From Charina bottae (Eukaryota > Chordata > Lepidosauria > Squamata > Charinaidae), in assembly GCA_023362775.1 (NCBI GenBank), contig JALMGJ010000011.1, positions 23,424,001 through 23,488,000 on the forward strand: a DNA stretch of 64,000 nt, given 5' to 3'. The notes under the pieces were generated by a model. It saw only the letters and a program-made list of their open reading frames with translations. It was not told where the DNA came from and ran no database searches. A program made the position numbers and the translations under genes. Below, piece by piece: positions 12,089 to 22,780 of the stretch. The number at the start of each line of letters is the position of its first letter. Position 1 is the first letter of the stretch.

Positions 12089-14373
12089 CAAGGGTCGGAA
12101 ATGGCGGCTCGCAAGCCAAATGCGGCTCTTTGGCCCCTTGAGTGTGGCTCTTCCGCAGGCAGGCGTGGCGGGCGCAGGTGCGGCAGCAAGTGTGGCGGGG
12201 GCAGGCGCGGCAGCGAGTGTCGCGGGGCAGGCGCGGCAGTGGGCATGGTGTGCGTGGCTGTGGGCATACCCCTGGCAACCGCCTAGGCCCAGCCTCTCTT
12301 TTTCCTCCGGGGATGGGCTTCACACAGTCTCGCGAGAGTTTGGAAGCCTCCGTCTCCGGCAGCCATCTTGACGACGGGCACTTGCCCATCGCCTTAACCC
12401 AGGGCTTTCCAAACTGTGTGTCGCGACACAATACTGTGTCGCCAGCGGCCCCCAAGTGTGTCGCGTGACAAGCCGGAAGCGCTGATGAAAATGCCCTCGG
12501 TTCTGGCAGGGAGGTGAAAATCGCGTGCGCGCGCACTGCCAGGCCACCCGGAGTGGAAATTCTCCGCGCCAATCAGCTGTGCGTCGGGAAGCCCGGCAGC
12601 CTGCACGCGCGATTTTTGCCTCCCTGCCGGAACCGAGGGCATTTTCTGGGTCCCTGGAGTCTGCCCTTTCGAAGGGGCAGCGGCGGTGGTGGGCCATCAG
12701 TGCTTCCGGGTTCCAGGACGCTGCTGCTGCCGCTGCCCCTTTGGAAGAGCAGGCTCTGGGGACCCCGAAAATGCCCTCGGTTCCAGCAGGGAGACAAAAA
12801 TCGCGCGCGCACGCTGCAGGGCTTCCCGGCGCACAGCTGATCAGCACAGAGAATTTCCACCCCGTCCCCCCCCACCGCACCGATCAGCTGTGCGCCAGGA
12901 AGTCCGGCAGCGTGCGCGCGTGTGGGGTGAGGCTTTTCGCCTCCCTGCCAGAACCGAGGGCATTTTCGGGGTCCCCGGAGCCTGCCCTTTCGAAGGGGCA
13001 GCCGTTGCCGCCGCAGCGACAGCCTGGAAGCACCGCCGCCGGTGCTTCCAGTTTTTGTGGGCTGGCCGTTGGTGTGTCGCCAACGGCAAAAGTTTGGAAA
13101 GCCCTGCCTTAACCTCTTCGTTGCTGCTCTGCTTACTCTTTTTCTCCGTGCAAAAGCAGCACATTTCCACCCCACAGCCCTAAGTGTGCGCAATTGGCTC
13201 CCGCCCGCAAACCCCGCTCCCGCGCTGGATTCCCCACCAGCTTTACTTTGCCTGGACTGGGGGCGTGAGCGGCTCCGGAAGAGAAGCGACTGGAGCAGTC
13301 GAGCCTCTCTTTCCCTTCTTCTTCCAAACCTCCCCCGCCCCCTTCCAGAGCAATTTGTCGAAGATGCCCGCTTGCTGCTGCTGCGTGGCTGCTGCTCAAC
13401 TGATCATGAGGGAACCAGGAGGGGAAGGAAAATCCAGGAGCAAATCGCCGCTTCTTCCCGTCCGCTCCCACTCCGGAGTGTGGAGCTGGACTGGGGGGTC
13501 AGGTGACAGGGCGACCCTCCCACCTTCTACCTTCCTCTCCCGGCCTGATTTCTAATTAGATTTCCCTGTGCACGTGTTCGTCACTGGCCAGTTTGCAATA
13601 GCATCTTCAAGAGTCACCCAGCCCTCTTGAAAGCAAGGTAAAGCTACAACATTGCTGGTTTATCACTACAATGAGGGCTGGAGCCTGGGTGACTCTAGAA
13701 GAGGACGAGGCTGGCAGTAAGCAGATCAAGGAACGGAAAGGGGCGGCGGGTGGTCGAGACGGGGGCAGGGAAGGGTAGGGATCCCACGTGACGATGTTTA
13801 CGGGAGCGTGCTTTACCTACCCACTTTTTAACATATTTGGTTCTGCTGGGGGCGGGGAAGGGATCTTGACCGGCCAGGGAAGGCGCGCGGGCGGAGCTGC
13901 CTGCCTGGCACTCGGGCGCTCCGGCTGGGGTGCAGCGGGACGGGAGCATCGCCGGCAGCCCGCGAGGACCGGCCAGGGAAGGCACGCGGGCGGAGCTGCC
14001 TGCCTGGCACTCAGGCGCTCCGGCTGGGGTGCAGCGGGACGGGAGCTCTGCCCGCGCGCCTTCCCTGGCCGGTCCTCGCGGGCCGCCGGTGATGCTCCCG
14101 TCCCGCTGCACCCCAGCCGGAGTGCCAGGCAGGCAGCCTACAGGCAGCTCTGCCTGCGCAGTCGTGGCAGCGGGCATGGCGGCGGCGGACACTGCAGCGG
14201 GCATGGCGGCAGCAGGCCCTAAGTGTGCGCGATTGGCCCCCGCCCGCAAACCCCGCCCCCTTCCACGCGATTGGCCCCCACCCGCAAACCCCGCCCCCTG
14301 GCTCTCGAGCATGTCAAAATGCCCTGGAGCATGTCAAAATGGCTCCTGGCATAAAAAAGTTTGCCGACCCCTG
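12089..14373 (+). mobile_element. Large GC-rich non-autonomous hAT-type element 1
   Basis: Starts CAAGGGTCGGAAATGGCGGC and ends GTTTGCCGACCCCTG, flanked by a perfect 8-bp duplication CTCTAGAT (12081-12088 and 14374-14381). 2,285 bp including a nested 707-bp element. Internally it has direct and inverted copies of a GC-rich module (13866-14130) and stretches with AATTGGCTCCCGCCCGCAAA. No transposase domain was recognised; its long open frames come from GC bias. It belongs to the same family as 14465-15681, in the opposite orientation. Confidence 0.9.
12400..13106. mobile_element. Nested hAT-type element (GCTTTCCAAA family, 707 bp)
   Basis: Starts CAGGGCTTTCCAAACTGTG and ends AAGTTTGGAAAGCCCTG, with perfect 8-bp duplication CCTTAACC (12392-12399 and 13107-13114). 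It lies wholly inside element 1, so it is younger than that insertion or travelled within it. It is the longest member here and holds several direct and inverted copies of a GC-rich unit around ATTTTCGGGGTCCC. Confidence 0.93.
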
Positions 14374-14464
14374 CTCTAGATAAACTAATCACGCTGCCTG
14401 GGAATTATGAAAGTTTTAGTCTTATATATCTGAAGACCACCAAATAGCAGAAGCTGATCTAGAC

Positions 14465-15681
14465 CAGGGGTCGGCAAACTTTTTATGCCGGGAGCCATTT
14501 TGACATGCTCGTGCACATTTTGAAATGCTCGAGAGCCAGGGGGCGGGGTTTGCGGGCAGGGGCCAATCGCATGGAAGGGGGCGGGGTTTGCGGGTGGGGG
14601 CCAATCGCGTGGAAGGGGGCGGGGTTTGCGGGCGGGAGCCAATCGCGCGGAAGGGAGTGGGGTTTGGGGGCGGGATCCAATCGCGTGGAAGGGTAAGATA
14701 CAGGCCTGCGCTGCGCTTGGCCGGCCGCCCCGGCCCTCACTCACCTTCCATGGCCGGTCCTCGCGGGCCACCGGCGACACTCCCGTCCCGCTGCACCCCA
14801 GCTCTCCAAGGCGCGCAGGCTGGCCAAGGCGGAGGCGCTGCTGGCGGCGCGCATCTCTGAGCCGGTCTGGGCGCGCTGGCGCTGGGCTGTGAAGCTGGAC
14901 GAGCCGCCGGACCTGGAGCGCTTCCGTGCACAGCTGAGCGAGGCCCCGCGCCGGTCTTTTTGGAGTGCTTCCGCGCGCAGCTGAGCGAGGCCCCGCGCCG
15001 GTCTTTTTGGAGCGCTTCCACGCGCAGCTGAGTGCTGGGCTGTGGAAATGTCCTCCAAAAAGACCGGCGCGGGGCCTCGCTCAGCTGTGCGCGGAAGCGC
15101 TCCAGGTCCGGCGGCTCATCCAGCTTCACAGCCCAGCGCAGCTGAGCGAGGCCCCTCGCCGGTCTTTTTGGAGCGCTTCCGCACGCAGCTGAGCGCTGGG
15201 CTGTGGAAATGTGCTCCAAAAAGACCGGCGCGGGGCCTCGCTCAGCTGCGAGCGGAAGCGCTCCAAAAAGACCGGCGCAGGGCCTCGCTCAGCTGCGCGC
15301 GGAAGCGCTCCAGGTCTGGCGGCTCGTCCAGCTTCACAGCCCAGCGCAGCTGAGCAAGGCCCCGCGCCGGTCTTTTTGGAGTGCTTCCGCGCGCAGCTGA
15401 GCAAGGCCCTGCGCCGGTCTTTTTTTCGCGCCTCTGGGAAGCAGGGCCAATCGGGCTTCGCCTTGTTCAGCCCGCCTCTCTGCTCCCCTTTGGCGCGCGC
15501 TGATTGGTGGAGGCGTCCTTCCTTCTGAGCCTCCACCAATCAGCGTCTGTTTCTTCCCCAGGGTTCGCGCTGCTTCCGGACACCGGCTTTCCGGATGTCG
15601 GGCGGCAGACAGAGAGAGAGAGCCAGAGCCGAGGGGCGAAAGAGCCAGATCTGGCTCAAGAGCTGCCATTTCCGACCCTTG
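14465..15681 (-). mobile_element. Large GC-rich non-autonomous hAT-type element 2
   Basis: Starts CAGGGGTCGGCAAACTTTTT and ends GCCATTTCCGACCCTTG, flanked by a perfect 8-bp duplication ATCTAGAC (14457-14464 and 15682-15689). Its ends are those of element 1 swapped, so it is inverted relative to it. It contains about eight copies, in both orientations, of a 45-50 bp module around GCGCCGGTCTTTTTGGAG, and a protein-like stretch at 14802-14945. No transposase was recognised. Confidence 0.9.
14802..14945 (+). pseudogene. Possible captured coding fragment inside hAT element 2
   Basis: 48 codons directly after CACCCCAG, reading LSKARRLAKAEALLAARISE..., ending ERFRAQLSEA. Nearly every third base is G or C and the residues look like ordinary helical protein. 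The ERFRAQLSEA end is also the unit amplified through the element. I do not recognise the donor gene. GC bias alone could give an open frame, so this is tentative. Confidence 0.35.
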
Positions 15682-15811
15682 ATCTAGACGAATACAAATG
15701 AATACCAGGAGATCTACTGTAGTGCTTGCACAGCCTATCTGCAGCACTTCAGTATACATACTGCAGAGTCTATAGGTTGAGTCATGGCAACTGGATTTCT
15801 TTCTTTTGGTT

Positions 15812-15853
15812 GAAACGTTTCGCTGCTTGTCCAAGTAGCTTCTTCAGTCTGGG
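15812..15853 (-). ncRNA. Hammerhead-ribozyme-like motif
   Basis: On the minus strand: CTGAAGA, then a stem (GCTACTTGG..AAGCAGC with one mismatch), then GAAACGTTTC. This fits the catalytic core CUGANGA / GAAA with a very short stem III. Activity is untested. Confidence 0.5.
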
Positions 15854-16053
15854 CAAAAGTTGGTGAGGGGACCCCATATATGTCTTCCAGGGTGGCTGTA
15901 TTGACCTTACACCTGATTGGCTTGTTAATTGGGCAATTGAGGTGTATCCCAAAGACTATCTACACCCCAATTGCTCAATTAACAAGCCATTCAGGTGTAA
16001 GGTCAATACAGCCACCCTGGAAGACATATATGGGGTCCCCTCACCAACTTTTG

Positions 16054-16095
16054 CCCAGACTGAAGAAGCTACTTGGACAAGCAGCGAAGCGTTTC
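16054..16095 (+). ncRNA. Hammerhead-like motif, decayed
   Basis: Same motif as the opposite arm, but GAAA is GAAG here, so it is probably inactive. Confidence 0.4.
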
Positions 16096-16135
16096 AACCA
16101 AAAGAAAGAAATCCAGTTGCCATGACTCAACCTAC

Positions 16136-18549
16136 AGACATTTCCACCTGGATGACTGAGAATCTTCATCGACACATACTGCAGAATTGTGTTGTGAATT
16201 GGAATGGGATGATTTAAGGTACAGTATGTTGCATTATATACACATGTAAAGCATACCACCCCATATACCAGTGTGCTCTTTGCTGACCTAGGCGGCACAG
16301 TATACACTATGTAATGCTCTTGTATGTTTGCATGCAGGTAATAAGTCATCACATGTCATCACAGGGATTCTGTACAAAGCATGGCCTTATTTATCAGGTG
16401 ATCGTGCTTTTGCATTCACAGTATGTAACACAGAAGCATTAGCTTTCTGACCAAAGCATTGCACTAAATCTGTTACACATCTGGTGCAATTTCTTAGCCT
16501 GTGGAATCCCAACTCCCTGTCCCTCTCTCTCTCTCTCTCTCCCTCTCTCAATCTCAATCTCAATCTCAGATGTGACTCAGTCCTACTTTCATGCAGGAGA
16601 GTTATGCTGCATCAGAGATGGCTGCCGCTGAGCCCTGCTACACAAAGGGTGTTCGCTGTGTTCACATCACACAATGAACACAAACAAGGCCACCACGTTT
16701 TAGCCTAACAACGATGTGCTAACCTAACCAGTCTGATTAGTTTGTGATTCCACAATTGAGTTAATAACCAGAGGGGTCATGCAAAGACACCCCAACAGTC
16801 CTGATGCGATGCCTCCAACGCAGCCCCGAGCAGGATGGGATGGAGAAAATCGCCCTGGCTGCACACAGAGGGCAGAGTCCTAAGGCCTCCTTTCCCATTC
16901 ACCAGGCAGCCCCCATCCCCACACCAAAAGCAACAAGTGAGATTGGAGTGAAAGCAGAGCAGGGCTGACCTCCTCCAAGGGGCGCTGGAGTTCACATGCC
17001 CAGCCAGTCTCAGGCGGTAATCAGAGCTGGGAACAAAGAAAGACACAGATACCTAATCACACCGGCTGGAAATGCTAAGCAGGACAGCTTTTGCAAGCAA
17101 ACATTCCCTCCTTTGTGTGCAGAAGAAGGAGGGTTGTGCATGTAATCAGCGTGTGCTCACCCCTTCTTTTGGCACACCGCATGGAGCAAAAGGAAAAACA
17201 GCAGGTGCAAAGGGCAGATTTCCTGTGCTGACTGGTCCATTTTTACCTGCACAGGAGCAGTTTGCACATTCTAAGATTCGCTCACACCAAGTGAAACTTG
17301 TACAGAAATCACTTGAATGAAGCAAAACTTAAGAAGCAAGGAGACTATCTGGTTTATTTGGACGTGCAACTCTTTAAATTATAGGCAACCAAGCTGCAGA
17401 TTGCACACTTACCCTAGTTTGCATGTGCAGAAATAGATTCACCTGCAGCTAGGAACCAGGTACACATGCAGATGCATTTTATGGTTTCTGTCCCATTAGC
17501 ACCAGTTTTGCATGTGCAAATGGGAAGCAGAGCTTCCGAGGCATGCAGCGATATCCGAACATTTCACCAGCCACTCAGTTCGACACTTACCTCTTTTCAC
17601 ACACACCCAGAATTCAATTTTGCAACAAGGGCAAGTTGCACCTTTATTTCCTTTGCAATTATTGGGGGTTTTGCATATGCAAATAATAGAGGTGCTTAGG
17701 TGAACATATGCAAAACAGTTGGCGCATGGAAAAAGGAGAGTAGCACTTATTTGCACACCCAGGAAAACTGAAAAGTGCAAATGGCAAGAACTGTACCAAG
17801 GATTGGTACTGACAACTTTGTTTGAAGCAGACCCAATGGAAGGCATAAAGAAGGAACTATGGTACTGCTGAGCAAAGAAACCGTGCAGCCAATGCTGGGA
17901 CGCCTAAGAATTGCATCTAATGCACAGAATCTTCATGACTTGACTTTTTTGATCCTTTGAGGCTACAAATATTAGCACAGGCAATTAGGCCATGACCAGA
18001 AGTCTTACTGAAAAGGCTGCTTGAGGGAATTCTTCCTGATCCTTTCCTTTCCTTCCCCACCCCACCCCGAAACCAGATGCTGGCATGAAGCCAGAGTTTC
18101 CTCCAGACCTCTCTGCCCAGCTGCCTGTGAAAAAGGGAAAACGCCCCCCCCCCCCGCCCCCAGGAGTGTAAAATAAGCAGGCTGAGGAGTATGGCACAAG
18201 ATACGTACCTGGCTCACGCAGTCGGGGCGTTACGAGAATACAGGGTAGACCCTACAAGACGTATGAAATGGGGCATTAATTGGAATCAAATATTGGTGCA
18301 ACCCATCCCTGGGAAGAACACGAGGGAAGCCCCGCCCCTGCCAGGAACAGAAGTGGCCCTTGCGGCCCCACGTACTGAGACGCCTCCTCCTCTCGCGGTG
18401 GCCCAGTCAAGCCACCGGATGTCCTTGTCTGCTTTTTTACCCCTTCAACAAATCAGCTCCTCCCAATTTCACCTCAGCTCTGAACCCTTAGCTCCACCCC
18501 CCACCAATTTGTCCCCCTCATGGTGCCCGTTTTCAATGTCCCTTTAAAG
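16136..18549. other. Non-coding stretch with a CT repeat
   Basis: Holds (CT)n/(CTCAAT)n at about 16519-16571. Nothing else was recognised. The block 18130-18540 is GC-richer with no clear gene. Confidence 0.5.
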
Positions 18550-18638
18550 CAGTGTGTCTCAACCTAGGCTGTGCTGGCTGGGGAATTCTGGGAGTTGAAG
18601 TCCACTCATCTTAAAGTTGCCAAGTTTGAAAATCACTG
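18550..18638. mobile_element. hAT-type MITE, shortened (GTTTCTCAACC family)
   Basis: CAGTGTGTCTCAACC ... AATCACTG, with 8-bp flanks CTTTAAAG / CTTCAAAG (7 of 8). Confidence 0.8.
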
Positions 18639-18850
18639 CTTCAAAGCATTCTCCATTTCTCTCCTCTCTATGTTTTAAGGACAGCTACTGCCTGACACCC
18701 CAACCCTCAGTTCCAGAGCTATGGGGCTGTCCATCGGTTCCCTTCCACGGACAGGTGCAATATTTGCCCTGAAAATGAAAACAGATAATAATGAAATAAA
18801 GCACATAGGACATGGGGGGAGGGGAGAATTAGGGAGGAATGTATAGGTCT

Positions 18851-18851
18851 G

Positions 18852-18906
<55 letters not shown>
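18851..18906. repeat. (ATCT)n microsatellite
   Basis: About 13 perfect tetranucleotide units. Confidence 0.98.
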
Positions 18907-18907
<1 letters not shown>

Positions 18908-19323
18908 GACAGGTGGGAAGAAGAATAGAAATGGAGATATCCACTTCCCACCCAAACAGGCGAAATCTTGAGTGACTTGGCAGTTGTTTTGCCACAGCCT
19001 CTTTTAAATTTTAATCTGGATTGTAAAAAAAGGGCTGCAATTTCTCTGCATGCCTACTAAAGAAGCTTTTCCCCAACGTGGTGCCCTTTCCATGTGCTGA
19101 ACCTTGACTCCTGTAATTCCCCACCGAGCCTCGGGAGGGCCCCACACATCTGCAGCACCACAGGTTGGAGAAATCTATATATGGAATACGCTACTGAGCT
19201 CTGGGATTGAAATCATGCGGCATGCCTAAAAATACATTATTTTAATTTGTTCACATTTGCTAATTTTTGGCCATACCTCCTCTTTCCTTCCTTTTGTTGT
19301 TTCCCCTAATACATAATTTAGAT

Positions 19324-19457
19324 CAGTGTTTCTCAATGTTGGCAGTTTGAAGATGTCTAGACTTCAACTCCCAGAATTCCCTAGCCAGCATGCTGGCTGG
19401 GGAATTCTGGGAGTTGAAGTCCAGACATCTTAAAGTTGTCAAGGTTGAGAAACCCTG
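19324..19457. mobile_element. hAT-type palindromic MITE (GTTTCTCAACC family)
   Basis: Full foldback of 134 bp. Flanks ATTTAGAT / GTTTAGAC share TTTAGA. Confidence 0.85.
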
Positions 19458-19934
19458 GTTTAGACTGTAACTCCCTAGGTTTGAGGCTTTCTGTGGGTCT
19501 TCAGTTAAACACAATTAACTCTTATAATTAATTTAATAGCAGGAAAGAGGGTTTGGCAAGGGATTAGTATGGTATGCTATGGCTTGTAGTTAATAACCTG
19601 AAGTGGTTAATTGTTACTTCATCTACACAAGATAAGAGTGAGGAGGTAGCCTGCTCCATCTCTGTTTTTGTATGATTTGCCTTTCAGAATTTGGAGAGGG
19701 GGAAAATCCTTCTGGTAAACAGAGGAACCTGGAATTTCAAACTATATGAAATGGGGTGCAGTTAAGTGAGCTGCCAGCACTAACACACTGCCTGTTTGTG
19801 TGGATCTAAGCTCTTGACGGAGCTTTACAGGGACAGTATAAATAGCATCACTCCAATAGTAGAAAAGCACTGCTTAAAAAGAGGATTTAAAAAGGTTGGT
19901 GGTTTGCATGATATTTGCACATACTGTTCTCTAT

Positions 19935-19993
19935 CAGTGTTTCTCAGCCTCAGCAACTTTAAGGTGTGTGGAGCTCAACTCCCAGAATTCCCC
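19935..19993. mobile_element. Half copy of the GTTTCTCAACC MITE
   Basis: Only the left arm is present, ending in CCCAGAATTCCCC. Confidence 0.75.
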
Positions 19994-20087
19994 TCTATAT
20001 GTATAAATGTTATATATGTATAAATACACATGTGGAAATCACGATTGTGAGGGTTCTCAAATTTTGTGGTGTCATGATCCTAGGTAA

Positions 20088-20165
20088 AAAAGGGACGGGA
20101 CTTCAGGTGCATTGTTGTGGCTGCCATCTTGACCTTTTTGACCTCCTCCCTGCAAACACCGCAGC
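20088..20165. repeat. Half copy of the CAAGATGG foldback family
   Basis: Contains GTTGTGGCTGCCATCTTGAC, matching the right arm at 10354-10408. Confidence 0.6.
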
Positions 20166-20540
20166 ACAATCCCTTACAATGATAAATGAATGTGTGTAAC
20201 ACCCCTTCCTCCTGAATGAAACCAATGAGCTTGTCCTCAATAGTAATGAATGTGCCAGTTATCAATTTAGCACTGAACCGGTCCTTGTTTACTGTAAGGG
20301 AAAAAAAGGTTTTGCCAAGTATCCTGTGTATCAGCCTGGCATACTGCCAATGGCAAACTGCCAACATCCTAACTGTTGATGGACAAAGCTGTTGTCTTGC
20401 CCTTCTTAGTTGGACACCCATTCTTGGATCAGTAAACTTTTCCAATGGAAGGTTTTGGAAACTCAACTTCTGAGTTTTCTCCAGTCCTAACCACAACAGA
20501 CGACTGAGATTCCAACAGAAGGTAGCCCTCCCAGCTAGTT

Positions 20541-20674
20541 CAGTGTTTCTCAAACTTGGCAACTTTAAGACATGTGGACGTCAACTCCCAGAATTCCCCA
20601 GCCAGCATGCTGGGTGGGGAATTCTGGGAGTTGACGTCCACATGTCTTAAAGTTGCCAAGTCTGACAAACACTG
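20541..20674. mobile_element. hAT-type palindromic MITE (GTTTCTCAACC family)
   Basis: 134-bp foldback with long matching arms. Flanks AGCTAGTT / AACTAATT match 6 of 8, both differences being transitions. Confidence 0.88.
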
Positions 20675-21102
20675 AACTAATTGATAGAAAACACCTTCAG
20701 TGGATTGTTCTCTGACAGCTTTCTAAATACAGACTTAACCTTTATTTGCTACATATTTGGCATATATTAAGGGTCTGTCAAAAGCTTGTTAGTGCTGCAC
20801 ACCCCAAAATATATTACAGCTCAGTGAAATATGTAATTCCTTAAAAGAAATAATAAACTTATTAAGACATTTATGCTACAGATTCTATGGAATATACAGA
20901 AATGGTTAGTCCGGGGGAAAAACTTGGGCCCTTTACATGAGCAAGCAGGTTTTCTCATCTGAAGTTTAAAATTATAAAATGAGGAGAGTGGAGTAGTGTG
21001 ATTACACTAAAATTTTCCTCTTTCCTATAACACTAGAAGTTCTGAGTCATTCAGGGGAACTGTTTTTATAGTCATGAATGGGTTGACAGAGATACACTAG
21101 GC

Positions 21103-21371
21103 CAGGGGTGGGGAACCTTTTTTCTGCCAAGGGCCATTTGGATATTTATAACCGGGGACTGGGGGGGTGGGGGGCGGGGTTTCTGGGATTTCCACGGACC
21201 GGGGGCCGGAGTTTGCGGGCGGGAGCCAATCACAAGCACTGGGGGGTGGGGTTTGCAGGCGGGAGCCAATCGTGTGGAAGGGGCGGGGTTTGCGGACGGA
21301 AGCCCTGCGGGCCTTAGGCAGGAGCCCCGCGGGCCTTATACAGCCTGCGGGACTGACGTTGCCCACCCCTG
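21103..21371. mobile_element. hAT-type element (CAGGGGTGGGGAACC ends)
   Basis: CAGGGGTGGGGAACC ... GTTGCCCACCCCTG, with a perfect duplication CACTAGGC (21095-21102 and 21372-21379). The interior shares GGAGCCAATC and GGTTTGCGG motifs with the large elements at 12-15 kb. Confidence 0.9.
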
Positions 21372-21379
21372 CACTAGGC

Positions 21380-21646
21380 CATAGCTTTCCAAAGTGTGTG
21401 TTGCGACACACTACTGTGTCGCCGGCAGTGTCCTGGTGTCTCGCGCAAAACCCCGGAAGCGCTGATGGGGGAACCGGAAGAAGTGGCACCCCCGCCACTC
21501 AGCGCTGCCGAATGGCGGGGGTGCCACTTCTTCCGGTTCCCCCATCAGCACTTCCGAGTTTTTTGTGCGACACACCAGGATACCATAGGCCGTGCCGTCG
21601 CCGCCATTGGTGTGTGTCGCCAACGTGAAAAGTTTGGAAAGCTCTG
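21380..21646. mobile_element. hAT-type foldback MITE (GCTTTCCAAA family), adjacent insertion
   Basis: Starts CATAGCTTTCCAAAG, ends AGTTTGGAAAGCTCTG. The left flank is the right duplication of the previous element, CACTAGGC; the right flank is CACTAAGC (7 of 8). The two elements therefore hit the same 8-bp site. Confidence 0.88.
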
Positions 21647-21827
21647 CACTAAGCGGTACAAGAGATGATCACTTCCAGTTTAAATGGCTTCAATAAGGAC
21701 GAGGCATAATCTACTCATGGAAACAACATTTAAATAGCCTTTGGCCATTACAACTAAATGGAAATTCCATGTTCAATAGCAGTGTACTACTAAATAGTAT
21801 TAAGTAAATATATATTATTTAGGCTCC

Positions 21828-21952
21828 TGCCTAAGGCCCGCAGGGCTCCCGCCCGCAAACCCCGCCCCTTCCACGTGATTGGCTCCCACCTGCAAACCCC
21901 ACCCCCCAGTGCTTTTGATTGGCTCCCACCCGCAAACTCCGGCCCCCGGTAT
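21828..21952. mobile_element. Fragment of a hAT-type element
   Basis: Matches the interior of 21103-21371 in the opposite orientation (repeated CCCGCAAACCCC and ATTGGCTCCCACC) and lacks ends. Confidence 0.7.
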
Positions 21953-21988
21953 ATTATTAATAATATATATTATTAAAATATATATTAG

Positions 21989-22449
21989 ACCTGAGGGACC
22001 GTCTCGTCCCGACAATGTCGGCCCACCCCACCCGTGCATGCAGAGAGGGCATGCTTCGGACCCCCTCAACAAGAGAATTCCATCTACCGGGGTCCAGGAG
22101 GCGTGCCTTCTCTGCGATAGCGCCCGCCCTATGGAATATCTTGCCCCGGGAGGTGAGACTGGCCCCCTCACTCCTGGCCTTTCCGAAGGCCCTTAAGACC
22201 TGGCTCTTCCGCCTGGCCTGGGACAACGGAGGTGGTAGTGCCTCGTGGGGTTGGCTGGCCCCATAGCACCATGATCTACTCTGCGGTTCCAAATCCATCT
22301 TGGACTTTATTTATTTTATGCTTGTTGTGTTTTTAGATATTTGTATAGTTTTTAAATTTTTTAAATTTTATTTGTTGTAACCTGCCCAGAGTCCCTTGTA
22401 TGGAAGATGGGCGGGGGATAAATTGAACAAATAAATAAATAAATAAATA
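21989..22449 (+). mobile_element. 3' end fragment of a non-LTR retroelement
   Basis: Ends with CCTGCCCAGAGTCCCTTGTA, then a GGCGGG motif and (AAAT)n. A coding-like piece (AAGACCTGGCTCTTCCGCCT) precedes the tail. The clade (CR1, L2 or other) is not determined. Confidence 0.55.
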
Positions 22450-22780
22450 TTAAATAGCATTACTAGGGGGCAACAGGGACAATTATTTACAAAATGGCCT
22501 TTGAGGGAAAAAGGCTACTGGACTAAATAATAATAATAATAATTCTTGTAATTGGGCAGTATACAAATACTGTAATTTTTTAAAAAAAATAAATATTTGG
22601 TCCAATCTATTAGGGTTCTTCTTGAAGTCTTCCATAAGGGTACCAGATCTGGCTTGCAAAAAAATCAGTTCAACCACTAGATGGAAGCAAGAATAGGTTT
22701 TCTGTATCTGTTTGTTGCCATCAGTTGATTATGTGGAGTTTTGCAGCCCAGGTCTTGTAGCCCCCTACTTCAGTTATACC
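22450..22780. other. Non-coding, nothing recognised
   Basis: Contains a short (AAT)n run near 22530; otherwise no feature seen. Confidence 0.5.

Larger units (their letters stand above)
15772..16135. mobile_element. Inverted pair of Penelope-like terminal fragments
   Basis: Left arm 15772-15946 and right arm 15961-16135 are near-perfect inverted copies of about 175 bp with a 14-bp spacer. Each holds a hammerhead-like core (CTGAAGA, short stem-loop, GAAACG). The left core on the minus strand is intact; the right one has GAAGCG. Assignment to Penelope-like elements comes from these motifs and from the related fragment at 22781. Confidence 0.6.

Noticed and set aside
12525..15353. Many long open frames on both strands
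   Set aside because: They fall in GC-rich repeat arrays of the hAT-type elements where stop codons are rare by composition; no transposase motif.
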